From positions 62,001 through 126,000 of the forward strand of contig CAZCUF010000007.1 in NCBI GenBank assembly GCA_964502095.1: DNA of 64,000 nucleotides. Direction: 5' to 3'. The DNA is from JACPVF01 sp964502095 (GTDB lineage: Bacteria; Chloroflexota; Anaerolineae; Anaerolineales; Villigracilaceae). The notes under the pieces are model-generated. The model did no database searches, was not told where the DNA came from, and saw only the letters and a list, made by a program, of their open reading frames with translations. Positions 8,553 through 16,021 of the stretch are shown piece by piece. Numbering within the stretch: the first letter of the stretch is position 1; each line of letters opens with the position of its first letter. Both the position numbers and the translations under genes were made by a program.

Positions 8553-8992
8553 TCTACATCCGCTCCGCACTCAATGTGCTTTTGTCCGAACGGCTGATCG
8601 AAGATGCCGCCACGGCAGTATTGAATCATGAGAACGCGCAGGGCGATATCACCATCGTCCTGACCGACGACTCGCAATTGCGTGAATTGAATCGCGATTA
8701 TCTCGGTATCGACGCGCCGACCGATGTGCTCTCCTTCCCCGCTTCAGAACTGGACCCTGAAACGGGCGCGCGTTATCTTGGCGATATCCTCATCTCGTTC
8801 TCGCGTGCCAGCGAACAGGCGCAGTCTGCCGGCCATCCTTTGGAAGCGGAAATTCAACTGCTCGTGGTGCACGGAACCCTGCATTTGCTTGGATATGATC
8901 ATGCCGAGGCGAAGGAGAAAAAGCGCATGTGGGCCGCGCAGGCCGAGGTCCTGAAACGGCTCGGGCTCGAGGGAATTCAAATCCATGAGTGA
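8549..8992 (+). CDS. ybeY: Endoribonuclease YbeY (rRNA maturation factor)
   Basis: A 147-residue zinc metalloprotein needed for 16S rRNA 3'-end processing and ribosome quality control in many bacteria. The zinc-binding signature HGTLHLLGYDH (about 109-119) is the family's invariant HGxLHLxGYDH, and ELNRDYLGIDAPTDVLSFP precedes it as expected. Length is normal. It overlaps both the upstream PgpH gene and the downstream dgkA gene, so the three are translationally coupled. Confidence 0.95.
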   Translation: MIYIRSALNVLLSERLIEDAATAVLNHENAQGDITIVLTDDSQLRELNRDYLGIDAPTDVLSFPASELDPETGARYLGDILISFSRASEQAQSAGHPLEAEIQLLVVHGTLHLLGYDHAEAKEKKRMWAAQAEVLKRLGLEGIQIHE

Positions 8993-9380
8993 AATTCGCA
9001 AATTCATCGGCGCGCGTACGCGCGCGTTCGGGTACGCCCTGCGCGGTTGGGCGTATGTGATGCGCACCCAGCAGAACGCCTGGATACATGCGGCGATTGC
9101 TGCGTTCGTTTTTGTGCTTGGCTTATGGCTGGAACTTTCACCGCGTGATTGGGCAGTGATCGTTCTGACGATTACCATGGTCTTTGCCGCGGAGTTCATC
9201 AACACCGCCATCGAAGCAGTGGTGGATTTGGCCAGCCCGAAGAAACATCCGCTGGCGAAAGTGGGCAAGGACGTGGGCGCGGCGGCCGTGTTGATCGCGG
9301 CCCTGGCCGCAGTGCTGGTCGGTCTGTTGATTCTTGGTCCGCCGCTGTATGCGAAAATTCTTTTCTTGTTTCATAAATGA
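8985..9380 (+). CDS. dgkA: Diacylglycerol/undecaprenol kinase family protein
   Basis: A 131-residue integral membrane kinase. Gram-positive-type DgkA members phosphorylate undecaprenol, recycling the lipid carrier for cell-wall and glycan synthesis. Visible are QQNAWIHAAIAAFVF, the hallmark AAEFINTAIEAVVDL (about 66-80) with catalytic Glu residues, and KKHPLAKVGKDVGAAAVL, within three membrane helices. The start overlaps ybeY by eight bases. It fits with the downstream polysaccharide locus, although it is 38 kb away. Confidence 0.9.
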   Translation: MSEIRKFIGARTRAFGYALRGWAYVMRTQQNAWIHAAIAAFVFVLGLWLELSPRDWAVIVLTITMVFAAEFINTAIEAVVDLASPKKHPLAKVGKDVGAAAVLIAALAAVLVGLLILGPPLYAKILFLFHK

Positions 9381-9385
9381 TTTGA

Positions 9386-9434
9386 TTTTACGTTTTGCAA
9401 ATTATCCCTTGAATCGCAGGAACAAAACGTAAAA
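9386..9434. repeat. 12-bp perfect inverted repeat between dgkA and the endonuclease IV gene
   Basis: TTTTACGTTTTG at 9386-9397 is matched by its exact reverse complement at 9423-9434, with a 25-base loop. It lies just after the dgkA stop and just before the Shine-Dalgarno of the next gene. It could be an operator or an imperfect terminator; the arms are A/T-rich and the loop long, which favours a protein-binding site. Confidence 0.5.
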
Positions 9435-9450
9435 CGCAAAAGGAGGCCTC

Positions 9451-10302
9451 ATGGCTTTATCGTTTCGCTTCGGCACCGTCGGTTCGCCGGCCGGCACACC
9501 CAAAAAACCGGGTGGATCGGTGGGCGCGATCGAGTTTAGTAAATCCATTGGCCTCGATGCGTTGGAACTGGGCTGGGTGCAGGCTGTGCGTGTGACCGAA
9601 GTCACCTGCGCGGCGATTCAATCAACAGGTTCAACGCAGGGGGTTTCGCTGAGCGTGCATGCGCCATACTTCATCAACTTGAATGCAGACAAGGAGGAAT
9701 GGCCCAAATCACGCAAACGTTTGATGGATGCCGCGCATTATGGATTTTTGGCGGGCGCGACGGATATCATCTTTCATCCCGGTTCCTATTTTGGAAACGA
9801 TCCGGCGGACGTGCTCAAGGTGGCGATTCCGCGGCTGAAAGCATGCGCGGCGGAACTTCGTCGAAACGGCGACCGGGTCACTTTGCGCCCGGAGACGATG
9901 GGAAAGTCCGCCATGTTGGGGTCATTCGAAGATACACTGGCGATGAGCCAGTCGGTTGAGGGAGTCCAGCCCTGCCTCGATTTCGCGCATTTACACGCGC
10001 GTCCCGGCGACGGCACGATGAACACCTATGAAGAATGGTCGAAGTATATGGAGTTGTATCGCCGTGAGTTGGGCAGGGACGCGCTAAAGCATTTGCATAT
10101 CCATCTTTCGGGAATCGAATATGGCCCCAAAGGCGAGAAGAATCATCTGCCCCTGGCGGAAGCCGATTTGAATTTGAAGGCCTTGTTCAAAACTCTGAAC
10201 GATTTCGGCTGTGCGGGGCGTATTCTGTGCGAAAGCCCCATTATGGAAAAGGACGCGCTGAATATGAAGAAAGCCTGGATGAAGGCGAGCGGAGAGAAAT
10301 AA
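9451..10302 (+). CDS. Endonuclease IV-like / xylose isomerase-like TIM-barrel protein
   Basis: A 283-residue TIM-barrel enzyme related to endonuclease IV (Nfo), which cuts DNA at abasic sites using three zinc ions. The candidate metal ligands are in the expected order: HAPYFINL, FHPGSYFG, RPETMG, LDFAHLHAR, HLHIHLSG and a late CESP glutamate. The N-terminus (FRFGTVGSPAGTPKK) is less like classical Nfo, so another barrel hydrolase or isomerase remains possible. A strong AGGAGG lies seven bases before the ATG, unlike the leaderless genes around it. A strong hairpin follows the stop. Confidence 0.8.
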   Translation: MALSFRFGTVGSPAGTPKKPGGSVGAIEFSKSIGLDALELGWVQAVRVTEVTCAAIQSTGSTQGVSLSVHAPYFINLNADKEEWPKSRKRLMDAAHYGFLAGATDIIFHPGSYFGNDPADVLKVAIPRLKACAAELRRNGDRVTLRPETMGKSAMLGSFEDTLAMSQSVEGVQPCLDFAHLHARPGDGTMNTYEEWSKYMELYRRELGRDALKHLHIHLSGIEYGPKGEKNHLPLAEADLNLKALFKTLNDFGCAGRILCESPIMEKDALNMKKAWMKASGEK

Positions 10303-10335
10303 AACAAAGACGCCGATCAAATCGGCGTCTTTGTT
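10303..10335. terminator. Bidirectional terminator between convergent genes
   Basis: A perfect 15-bp stem (10303-10317 with 10321-10335) around a CAA loop, G/C-rich in the middle and ending in A's and T's on both sides. It can end transcription both from the endonuclease IV-like gene and from the formyltransferase gene facing it. Confidence 0.85.
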
Positions 10336-10356
10336 ACCTGTTGCAATTGTTTTTTC

Positions 10357-11022
10357 TTATTCCTGCGGTTTGTATTCGAATCGATAGCCCTCGATCTCCA
10401 CATACGGCCGCCAGTGCTGATAGCTCACGGCGCGAATGCGATGCGCGATCTCATCCCTGCTCATATCGGGTTTGATGACGAATAACTCGTTAAATTGTTT
10501 GCGCGTGAACGGCGGCCGCGTCCACTGTTCGTTGGAGACGGGCAGGTCTTTGCCTTCGGCCATCAGGCCTGCGATCTCGAAGAACAGGGCGATTTGATTT
10601 TCATACGTGCGCTTGAGCAGAGTGTCCACATTATCTTCGGGATGGACCGGGAAGCGTTTCACCGCGATGATGCGGCCTGTGTCCACTTTGGTTGCCATGT
10701 GATGACAGGTCGCGCCGTATTCTTTGGCGTCTTCATATAGTGCAAAATTATTGCATCCGATGCCGGGGTAGTCCGGCGAGGCGGGATGGAAGTTAATGGC
10801 GGCCTTGCGGGCGCGCGCCAGCAAATCTTCAGGGATCACCCAGCGCGAGAGATATGAGACGATGTAATCGCCCTCCCAGGCGCGCACATCCGGAGGGAGC
10901 GGATCGCCCCAGCGGCCCAGGCCGGAGGTCACGCGCGCGAAGCGTTGCTGGCAAAATTCCAGCGCGCGCGCGCAGTCATCGTCGTCGGCTTTGCCGAGAA
11001 AGAGCAGGGAAAGATCGTTCAT
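10357..11022 (-). CDS. Formyltransferase-like protein
   Basis: A 221-residue protein with a formyl_trans_N-type domain, related to methionyl-tRNA and sugar N-formyltransferases that use 10-formyl-tetrahydrofolate. The catalytic Asn-His pair is seen in AINFHPASPDYPG and the catalytic Asp in HMATKVDTG, so the active site looks complete. The C-terminal tRNA-binding domain of Fmt is absent, which points to a sugar nucleotide or other small amine as substrate. TATAAT stands six bases before the ATG. The substrate cannot be told from the context. Confidence 0.75.
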   Translation of the reverse strand: MNDLSLLFLGKADDDDCARALEFCQQRFARVTSGLGRWGDPLPPDVRAWEGDYIVSYLSRWVIPEDLLARARKAAINFHPASPDYPGIGCNNFALYEDAKEYGATCHHMATKVDTGRIIAVKRFPVHPEDNVDTLLKRTYENQIALFFEIAGLMAEGKDLPVSNEQWTRPPFTRKQFNELFVIKPDMSRDEIAHRIRAVSYQHWRPYVEIEGYRFEYKPQE

Positions 11023-11028
11023 GCTTTT

Positions 11029-11034
11029 ATTATA
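11029..11034 (-). promoter_or_regulatory. -10 box of the formyltransferase gene
   Basis: TATAAT on the minus strand, six bases before the ATG at 11022. No Shine-Dalgarno lies between, so the mRNA is probably leaderless. Confidence 0.55.
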
Positions 11035-11064
11035 TTCCCCCAGGGAACAGGCGCGGACCCGAAT

Positions 11065-11652
11065 TTACCGGGGATGAAAGAAGCTGGCAGGAGGGTTCAA
11101 CCCAAAATCCTGCGGCGTGAACGCAAACATGACCGCGTCGTGAATGGCCCGCCCGACTGTGATGCGGTTGCGCAGGACTCCCTCGCGCCTCAAACCGATC
11201 TTTTCCGCCGTCCGCAAGCTGGCCGCGTTCCCCGCGGCTACCACCACTTCCACGCGTAGTAAATCCAGCTTCTCCAACCCAAAGCGTGCCGCCAGTTTGG
11301 CCGCGCGTCCCGCGATCCCCTCGCCGTGACGGTTCGACCGCACCCAATAACCAAGATTGCAAAAATGATATATGGGATGAATATGACTCAAATGGCATCC
11401 GCCCAGGAAGGCGGCATTGTTCGCATCCGTGACGGCGAAACCGTACACTGCGCCCTCCTCCCATTTGGCGCGCACCAACGCGATGAAATCAGTACTTTCT
11501 TTTTGGGAATAATCGTCGCGCGCCCAGGACATCCACGGTTTCAAATCGTCAAGCGACTCGCGGACTGCCTCGTATACGGCCGGCGCATCGGTAAATTGAT
11601 ACGGCCGCAACGTGATGATTCCATCTGTGAGTGTTGTGTAGGGAATCGGCAT
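11065..11652 (-). CDS. GNAT N-acetyltransferase, RimJ/RimL type
   Basis: A 195-residue acetyltransferase of the RimJ/RimL/SpeG group. The opening TDGIITLRPYQFTDAPAVYEAV, the central LGYWVRSNRHGEGIAGRAAKL (acetyl-CoA pyrophosphate loop, with HGEG in place of RGxG) and NAASLRTAEKIGLRREGVL near residue 155 are typical. ATG 11652 was chosen over 11679 because the family N-terminus begins near MPIPYTTL. Substrate is unknown: a protein N-terminus or a small amine is possible. Confidence 0.82.
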   Translation of the reverse strand: MPIPYTTLTDGIITLRPYQFTDAPAVYEAVRESLDDLKPWMSWARDDYSQKESTDFIALVRAKWEEGAVYGFAVTDANNAAFLGGCHLSHIHPIYHFCNLGYWVRSNRHGEGIAGRAAKLAARFGLEKLDLLRVEVVVAAGNAASLRTAEKIGLRREGVLRNRITVGRAIHDAVMFAFTPQDFGLNPPASFFHPR

Positions 11653-11697
11653 AACTCCCGCCCCGAGGAAAAACTGCACATAAGTGCAGGGCTCATA

Positions 11698-12357
11698 TCA
11701 GGTCGAAATATATTCACGCAAGCTATGTTCCACTGCGTAGGCCGCGGCTTCTGCGCGATTGTTCACACCCAGTTTCGAGAGAATGCTCGAAACGTAATTT
11801 CGCACCGTGCCTTCGCCCAGGAACAAACTCTTGGCAATTTCGCGATTGGTCTTGCCCTCCGAAACCAGTAACAGCACATGCTTCTCCTGCTGGCTCAAAT
11901 GCGCGAAAGCCGAAGCCTCTTCTTCCTTCACAGCCCGCCGCACTTCCTGGAACACGCGCTGAGTTACAGCCGGGTCGAGCAGAGCCTCGCCGCGTCCCAC
12001 TGCCTCGAGCGCCTTGACCAGGTCCTCACTGCCGATCTGCTTCAGAATGTAGCCCGAAGCGCCGGCGCGGATCGCAGAGAAAAGCATCTCATCCTCCGCA
12101 TAAGAAGTGAGCATAATGACCTTTGTGCCGGGGAAGCTTGTCACAATCTTTTCGCAGGCCTCGATGCCTGAAGTGCCCGGCAGTCGAATATCCATTACCA
12201 CCACATCGGGCTTGAGCGCATTCACCTGCTCGAGCGCCTCACGCGCGGAACTCGCCTCGCCCACCACCTCGAATTGCGCATTGCGCTCCAAAAGCGACTT
12301 TAATCCCAGCCGCACAACTTCGTGATCGTCCACCAGAATGATGCGTTGTTTTGCCAT
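11698..12357 (-). CDS. NarL/LuxR-family response regulator
   Basis: A 219-residue two-component regulator. The receiver domain (1-120) has the phospho-acceptor in VVVMDIRLPGTSG and the conserved Lys in YILKQIG. The C-terminal LuxR helix-turn-helix (about 150-210) shows NREIAKSLFLGEGTVRNYVS. No histidine kinase is adjacent, so its partner must lie elsewhere. TAAAAT six bases before the ATG suggests a leaderless mRNA. It lies downstream of hsp20 but is separated from it by a strong terminator. Confidence 0.92.
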   Translation of the reverse strand: MAKQRIILVDDHEVVRLGLKSLLERNAQFEVVGEASSAREALEQVNALKPDVVVMDIRLPGTSGIEACEKIVTSFPGTKVIMLTSYAEDEMLFSAIRAGASGYILKQIGSEDLVKALEAVGRGEALLDPAVTQRVFQEVRRAVKEEEASAFAHLSQQEKHVLLLVSEGKTNREIAKSLFLGEGTVRNYVSSILSKLGVNNRAEAAAYAVEHSLREYIST

Positions 12358-12363
12358 GACGCA

Positions 12364-12369
12364 ATTTTA
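12364..12369 (-). promoter_or_regulatory. -10 box of the NarL-type regulator gene
   Basis: TAAAAT on the minus strand with six bases before the ATG at 12357, the same spacing as at other starts in the window. Confidence 0.45.
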
Positions 12370-12397
12370 CCTAAGATTACCCATAAAGAATAGATGA

Positions 12398-12427
12398 AAA
12401 CTGCGGACAGAATTCTGTCCGCAGTTT
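12398..12427 (-). terminator. Terminator of the hsp20 gene
   Basis: A perfect 30-base palindrome with 15-bp arms beginning AAACTGCGGACAGAA, about 40 bases after the hsp20 stop. On the minus strand the right arm ends in TTT, followed by CATCTATTCTTT. A second smaller hairpin (GGAACCCGC/GCGGGTCC) lies at about 12439-12457. Confidence 0.8.
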
Positions 12428-12468
12428 CGCTTCGTTCGGACCCGCGAGCGGGTTCCGGCAAAATGGGT

Positions 12469-12909
12469 TTACTTCGCCTTGACGGCAATGGTCTTCGGGC
12501 GAACTTCTTCCGCCTTCGGCAGGCTGATGGTCAGTACGCCGTCCTCGAACTCAGCTTTAGCCTTGTCCGAAACCACCTCGGTCGGCAGGATCACGTTGCG
12601 CTCGAACGAACCCCAGCGCCGTTCACGGATGTGCCAGGCCTTGTCTTTGGCCTCTTCCTTCTGCTTAATCTCGCCCTTGATGCTCAAGATATCGCCGGTT
12701 ACATTGATCTGCACATCGTCTGCCTTTATGCCGGGCAGGGCGGCCCTGACGACCACTTCGTTATCGGTCTGGTACATGTCAATGGCAGGCATGGATGAGT
12801 TAGTCATCGTCCCGAACGGGCGGGTGAACGCATCGTCGAAGAGATGATCCATGGCTTCTCGTAAAGTCATCACGTCGCGGGCGGGTTCCCAACGAATTAA
12901 ACTGGACAT
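12469..12909 (-). CDS. Small heat-shock protein, Hsp20/alpha-crystallin family
   Basis: A 146-residue chaperone that holds unfolded proteins. The start (MSSLIRWEPARDVMTLREAM) and the alpha-crystallin domain (about 40-140) with VRAALPGIKADDVQINV and GSFERNVILPTEV match the bacterial class A type; the expected C-terminal I-x-I-like segment is near KTIAVKAK. AAGGAGG lies six bases before the ATG. A TATATT box at 12946-12951 and an inverted repeat at 12958-12976 form the control region. Induction by heat is known for the family and not shown here. Confidence 0.95.
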   Translation of the reverse strand: MSSLIRWEPARDVMTLREAMDHLFDDAFTRPFGTMTNSSMPAIDMYQTDNEVVVRAALPGIKADDVQINVTGDILSIKGEIKQKEEAKDKAWHIRERRWGSFERNVILPTEVVSDKAKAEFEDGVLTISLPKAEEVRPKTIAVKAK

Positions 12910-12957
12910 AGCAACCTCCTTGTAAATTCCTTCTGTGATGCCCTTAATATAAAAGGC

Positions 12958-12976
12958 TTGCGTTAGAAAAACGCAA
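12958..12976. promoter_or_regulatory. Inverted repeat in the hsp20 control region
   Basis: TTGCGTT and AACGCAA arms with a 5-base loop, lying in the -35 area of hsp20 upstream of its TATATT box. It may be an operator for a stress regulator. On the minus strand it is followed by a T-rich run, so it could also end transcription of the OmpR-type regulator gene upstream. Confidence 0.5.
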
Positions 12977-13035
12977 ACCTCGTATAAAAAAATCGTATGA
13001 ATTGAAAGAGCAATCTGCCGGTTTATCCCTGACGC

Positions 13036-13755
13036 TTATGTTTTGTTTCTCTTGAAATCCACGAACCGATATCCCACGCCGCGTTCGGTGAGAATGTATT
13101 TGGGGTTGGCAGGGTCCTTTTCCAGTTTCTGACGCAGATAGTTGATGTACAACCTCACATAATGTGGCTCATCGCGATATTCGTAGCCCCAAACCTTTTG
13201 CAGGAGTTGGTCATGCGAAACCACCCAGCCTGCATTCTGTACCAGATGGTAGAGCAAACGATATTCCGTGGGGCGCAGTTTGACCAGCTTGCCCTCCAGC
13301 CAGATCTCGCGGCGGTCGAAGTCGATCTTCAAACGGTCGTCCACTTCGATCAATCCATGCATCGAGCCGCTGGCGCTTTCGGTGCGGCGTAGTACGGCTT
13401 TCACGCGGCTGACCAATTCACGCGGGCTGAAGGGTTTGGTGATGTAATCGTCGGCGCCGCTTTCAAGGCCGTGCACGCGGTCGTCTTCCTCGCCTTTGGC
13501 CGTCAACATGATCACCGGCACACTGCTCACTTCGCGGATGGTCTCGAGCACTTCGAAGCCGTCCAGGTCCGGCATCATCACATCCAATAGAATTAAATCG
13601 GGGTTCACGTCGCGCAATTTACTGACGGCCTGCTTCCCATTGAAGGCCTCGATCACCTCGAAGCCATCATGCTCCAGGTTCATGCGGATGAAACGCACCA
13701 TGCGCTCCTCGTCGTCCACCACGAGGATGCGGCGGCGGTCAAAAGATTCGGGCAT
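13036..13755 (-). CDS. OmpR/PhoB-family response regulator
   Basis: A 239-residue DNA-binding regulator. Receiver domain residues 1-120: acidic pocket in VVDDEERM, phospho-acceptor Asp in LILLDVMMPDLDG, Lys in YITKPFSPREL. Winged-helix domain 140-232 with RPTEYRLLYHLVQNAG and HYVRLYINYLRQKLE, closest to the KdpE/PhoB type. It is the last gene of the kinase/phosphatase/FHA operon, with three bases between it and the small protein before it. No histidine kinase is present, so control by the Ser/Thr kinase is a possible alternative input (inference). Confidence 0.92.
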   Translation of the reverse strand: MPESFDRRRILVVDDEERMVRFIRMNLEHDGFEVIEAFNGKQAVSKLRDVNPDLILLDVMMPDLDGFEVLETIREVSSVPVIMLTAKGEEDDRVHGLESGADDYITKPFSPRELVSRVKAVLRRTESASGSMHGLIEVDDRLKIDFDRREIWLEGKLVKLRPTEYRLLYHLVQNAGWVVSHDQLLQKVWGYEYRDEPHYVRLYINYLRQKLEKDPANPKYILTERGVGYRFVDFKRNKT

Positions 13756-13758
13756 GCG

Positions 13759-14001
13759 TTACTCCCTCACGAAACCGATGATCTTTTCCTCTTCTTCGCC
13801 CGCCAGAATTTCGATCAGGGTCAATTTCGAGATCGGCCAGATCACCTTGGTCACATTGGGTTCGAGATAATGCAAGTCCTTGCCGTCGCGCGTGCGCGGA
13901 TTACTCACCATAAGGATCGTGTCTGTGGGTTTGGGAATCTCTTCGATTTCACCGGCTACTGCATTTTCACCGGCGATGTGTAATATGACGGTATGTGCCA
14001 T
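13759..14001 (-). CDS. Small conserved protein of unknown function
   Basis: An 80-residue acidic protein with no recognised domain. It begins MAHTVILHIAGENAVAGEI and ends in an EEEEKIIGFVRE tail; the alternating hydrophobic pattern suggests a small beta-rich fold. The ATG at 14001 is preferred over 14007 because AAAGGA sits seven bases upstream of it. It lies between the FHA gene and the response-regulator gene, with short gaps, so it belongs to the signalling operon. It might be an adaptor or a kinase substrate, which is only a guess from position. Confidence 0.65.
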   Translation of the reverse strand: MAHTVILHIAGENAVAGEIEEIPKPTDTILMVSNPRTRDGKDLHYLEPNVTKVIWPISKLTLIEILAGEEEEKIIGFVRE

Positions 14002-14029
14002 AGTCATTCCTTTTCTTTTTTGATATGGA

Positions 14030-14539
14030 TTATTCGTTCTTCAACAGGATTTGAATCTTGAGCTTTCCAAAGATGATGATATCTCCGTGCCGCAGAGCCT
14101 GTTCCACATTCGAGTTGATGCGTTTCCCGTTGACGTATGTTCCGTTGGATGAGCCCAGGTCCATGATGATGACGCGGCTGCCGTCGCGCCGCACCACGGC
14201 ATGCAAACGCGATACGCCGCTGGCATACGCGTGATACGGCGATAGGTCGATATCCGGCATGATCGGCTGTCCCTCGCTGATGCGCCCAAGCGTGAACTCG
14301 TTTCGGTCCGAGAGCGGCAGCATCTGTCCGGTTTCGAGCAGGTGCAGGTTGCCCCAGGTATCCAGCTTGCTGGCAATCATTTGCTGGGCTTCAGCCGGAT
14401 TGCCAGGGTCGGAATCCACCTGATCGGGCGCGATGTTCTGGGTGGTAAGATTATCCGACGAGATCAGATGAGCGCCGCATTCAGTGCAAAACATGGCCCC
14501 TGCCATGTTCGTGTGCTTGCAATTGGGGCAGACGATCAT
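14030..14539 (-). CDS. Zinc-ribbon plus FHA-domain protein
   Basis: A 169-residue protein with an N-terminal four-cysteine zinc ribbon (Cys 4, 7, 18 and 21) and a C-terminal FHA domain (about 80-165). FHA domains bind phosphothreonine; the key residues are seen in FTLGRISEG, GVSRLHAVVRRDG and GSSNGTYVNGKRI. It is likely to read phosphorylation made by the kinase encoded in the same operon. The start overlaps the stop of the J-domain/vWA gene (ATGA), which suggests equal production of the two. Confidence 0.9.
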   Translation of the reverse strand: MIVCPNCKHTNMAGAMFCTECGAHLISSDNLTTQNIAPDQVDSDPGNPAEAQQMIASKLDTWGNLHLLETGQMLPLSDRNEFTLGRISEGQPIMPDIDLSPYHAYASGVSRLHAVVRRDGSRVIIMDLGSSNGTYVNGKRINSNVEQALRHGDIIIFGKLKIQILLKNE

Positions 14540-16020
14540 TTATCTTTCTCCTTCGCGCCGGAGAGGAGCAAAGCGCGGGTTCTATACTTGATTTCTTTTC
14601 CAACACCCGCATTCATGGAGCCGGTGTGCTGAAGGCTTTCCGCTTCCAATAACGCCGTACGAGCCAGCGTAGTTTCACCCTGCGATAACAAATGTGAAGC
14701 CAGGTTTTTCAGATGGCGGGTTGCATTTTCGATATGGCCCGCCTCCACCTCGGTACGAGCGCGTTCCTGCAGGCGATATAGCGTGAGGCGTGAGAGCGCG
14801 CTCAGAATCCTGGTGGGAGGCGGATCGGTGGGCGCATCCATCAGGACCTGGCGCGCGAGTCTCAACCGAATGGGCGGAACCGGCTGAGGGCGGGCCGCGA
14901 TCGAAGTTTTCAAAGTGCCGTTGAGCAATGTTATTGTATCCGCTTCCACTGCCGAGGGATCGACCACGAACTCGAATAAAACGTTAAGAGAAACATCTTG
15001 AAGAATGGGGCCGAGTCTCAGCGGCTGATCCAAAGTGACCGGCCCGCCTTCCGGTTGGATGCGAAATGCATAATTCAGTTCGACGCCGGGCTGAGGCGTG
15101 AACTCCAATACGACTTCGTCTGCAAAGGTGTTGGCAAGCGCCTTGAATTTTGCGACCAGCACACGTTGGATATCCTGGGCTTTGGCGATGTAGGCACTGC
15201 TTCCGCCGGTGGTGCTGGCCAGGGCATCCAGAAAAATATCGTTCCAGTCACTGCCGATGCCCATGCCGCTGATGCCGATGCTCTGCTGAGCGGCGGACTC
15301 TGCCAGTTGTAATGAGGCCTGTTCATCGCCGTAGGTATGGCCGTCGGTGAGGAGTATGATGTGATTGACGCGCGCCGGGTCGAGGCCGCGGCGCACTTCC
15401 TGCAGGCCCATTTCAAGTCCCTGAAAAATTTCGGTCGCGCCCGAGGGCTGGAGCATTTGAATGCGCGACTCGAGTTTGTGGATATCGCGTTGATACGCGG
15501 CAGGCACGATCACTTCGGCGCGGTCGCTGAACGTGATAACGCTGAAGATGTCTTCAGGGCGCAAACTTTTCAGCAATTGGATGGCCGCGGATTTGACCAC
15601 ATCCATCTTCTCGCCCTGCATGGAGGTGGACCGATCCAGGACCAACGCGACATTCAACGGCGGCGCGGGCAATTTATCCTCTTTGTTTCGCGGGCCGATT
15701 TCCAACAATATATAAATAAGTTGCGCCTCGGTCAGCCTCACCAGGCTGGAACGGCTGAAGTAAATTTGATGAAGGACGACTGGGTTGGCCTGTTCTTCGT
15801 CGGGGGGCAGGGTGGCATCGTATTGTGCGCGGCGGTTGGAGTTGGAGAGCACCTCGTACGCCTGCTGGATCTCGAGGAATAATTCGGTCTCACCCGGAGC
15901 TTTGTTCTTATCCGGGTGCAGGCGTTGTGCGGCCTCGAAATATGCGCGCTTGATTTCCTCGAGGGAGGCATCGCGAAAGATGCCCAGCATGGCGTAATAA
16001 TCGGGCTGTTTGGGAGACAT
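14536..16020 (-). CDS. J-domain and von Willebrand factor A domain fusion protein
   Basis: A 494-residue soluble protein. Residues 7-70 form a J-domain with the HPD motif at 35-37, which in other proteins stimulates the ATPase of DnaK. Residues about 122-300 form a vWA domain with an intact MIDAS motif (Asp129, Ser131, Ser133 in LVLDRSTSM) and a later TDGHT. The C-terminal 190 residues are beta-rich then helical, with no recognised domain. vWA domains bind partners through a metal ion. The fusion suggests recruitment of DnaK to a signalling or assembly complex. It is coupled to the FHA gene and follows the PP2C gene directly. Confidence 0.88.
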   Translation of the reverse strand: MSPKQPDYYAMLGIFRDASLEEIKRAYFEAAQRLHPDKNKAPGETELFLEIQQAYEVLSNSNRRAQYDATLPPDEEQANPVVLHQIYFSRSSLVRLTEAQLIYILLEIGPRNKEDKLPAPPLNVALVLDRSTSMQGEKMDVVKSAAIQLLKSLRPEDIFSVITFSDRAEVIVPAAYQRDIHKLESRIQMLQPSGATEIFQGLEMGLQEVRRGLDPARVNHIILLTDGHTYGDEQASLQLAESAAQQSIGISGMGIGSDWNDIFLDALASTTGGSSAYIAKAQDIQRVLVAKFKALANTFADEVVLEFTPQPGVELNYAFRIQPEGGPVTLDQPLRLGPILQDVSLNVLFEFVVDPSAVEADTITLLNGTLKTSIAARPQPVPPIRLRLARQVLMDAPTDPPPTRILSALSRLTLYRLQERARTEVEAGHIENATRHLKNLASHLLSQGETTLARTALLEAESLQHTGSMNAGVGKEIKYRTRALLLSGAKEKDK

Positions 16021-16021
16021 A

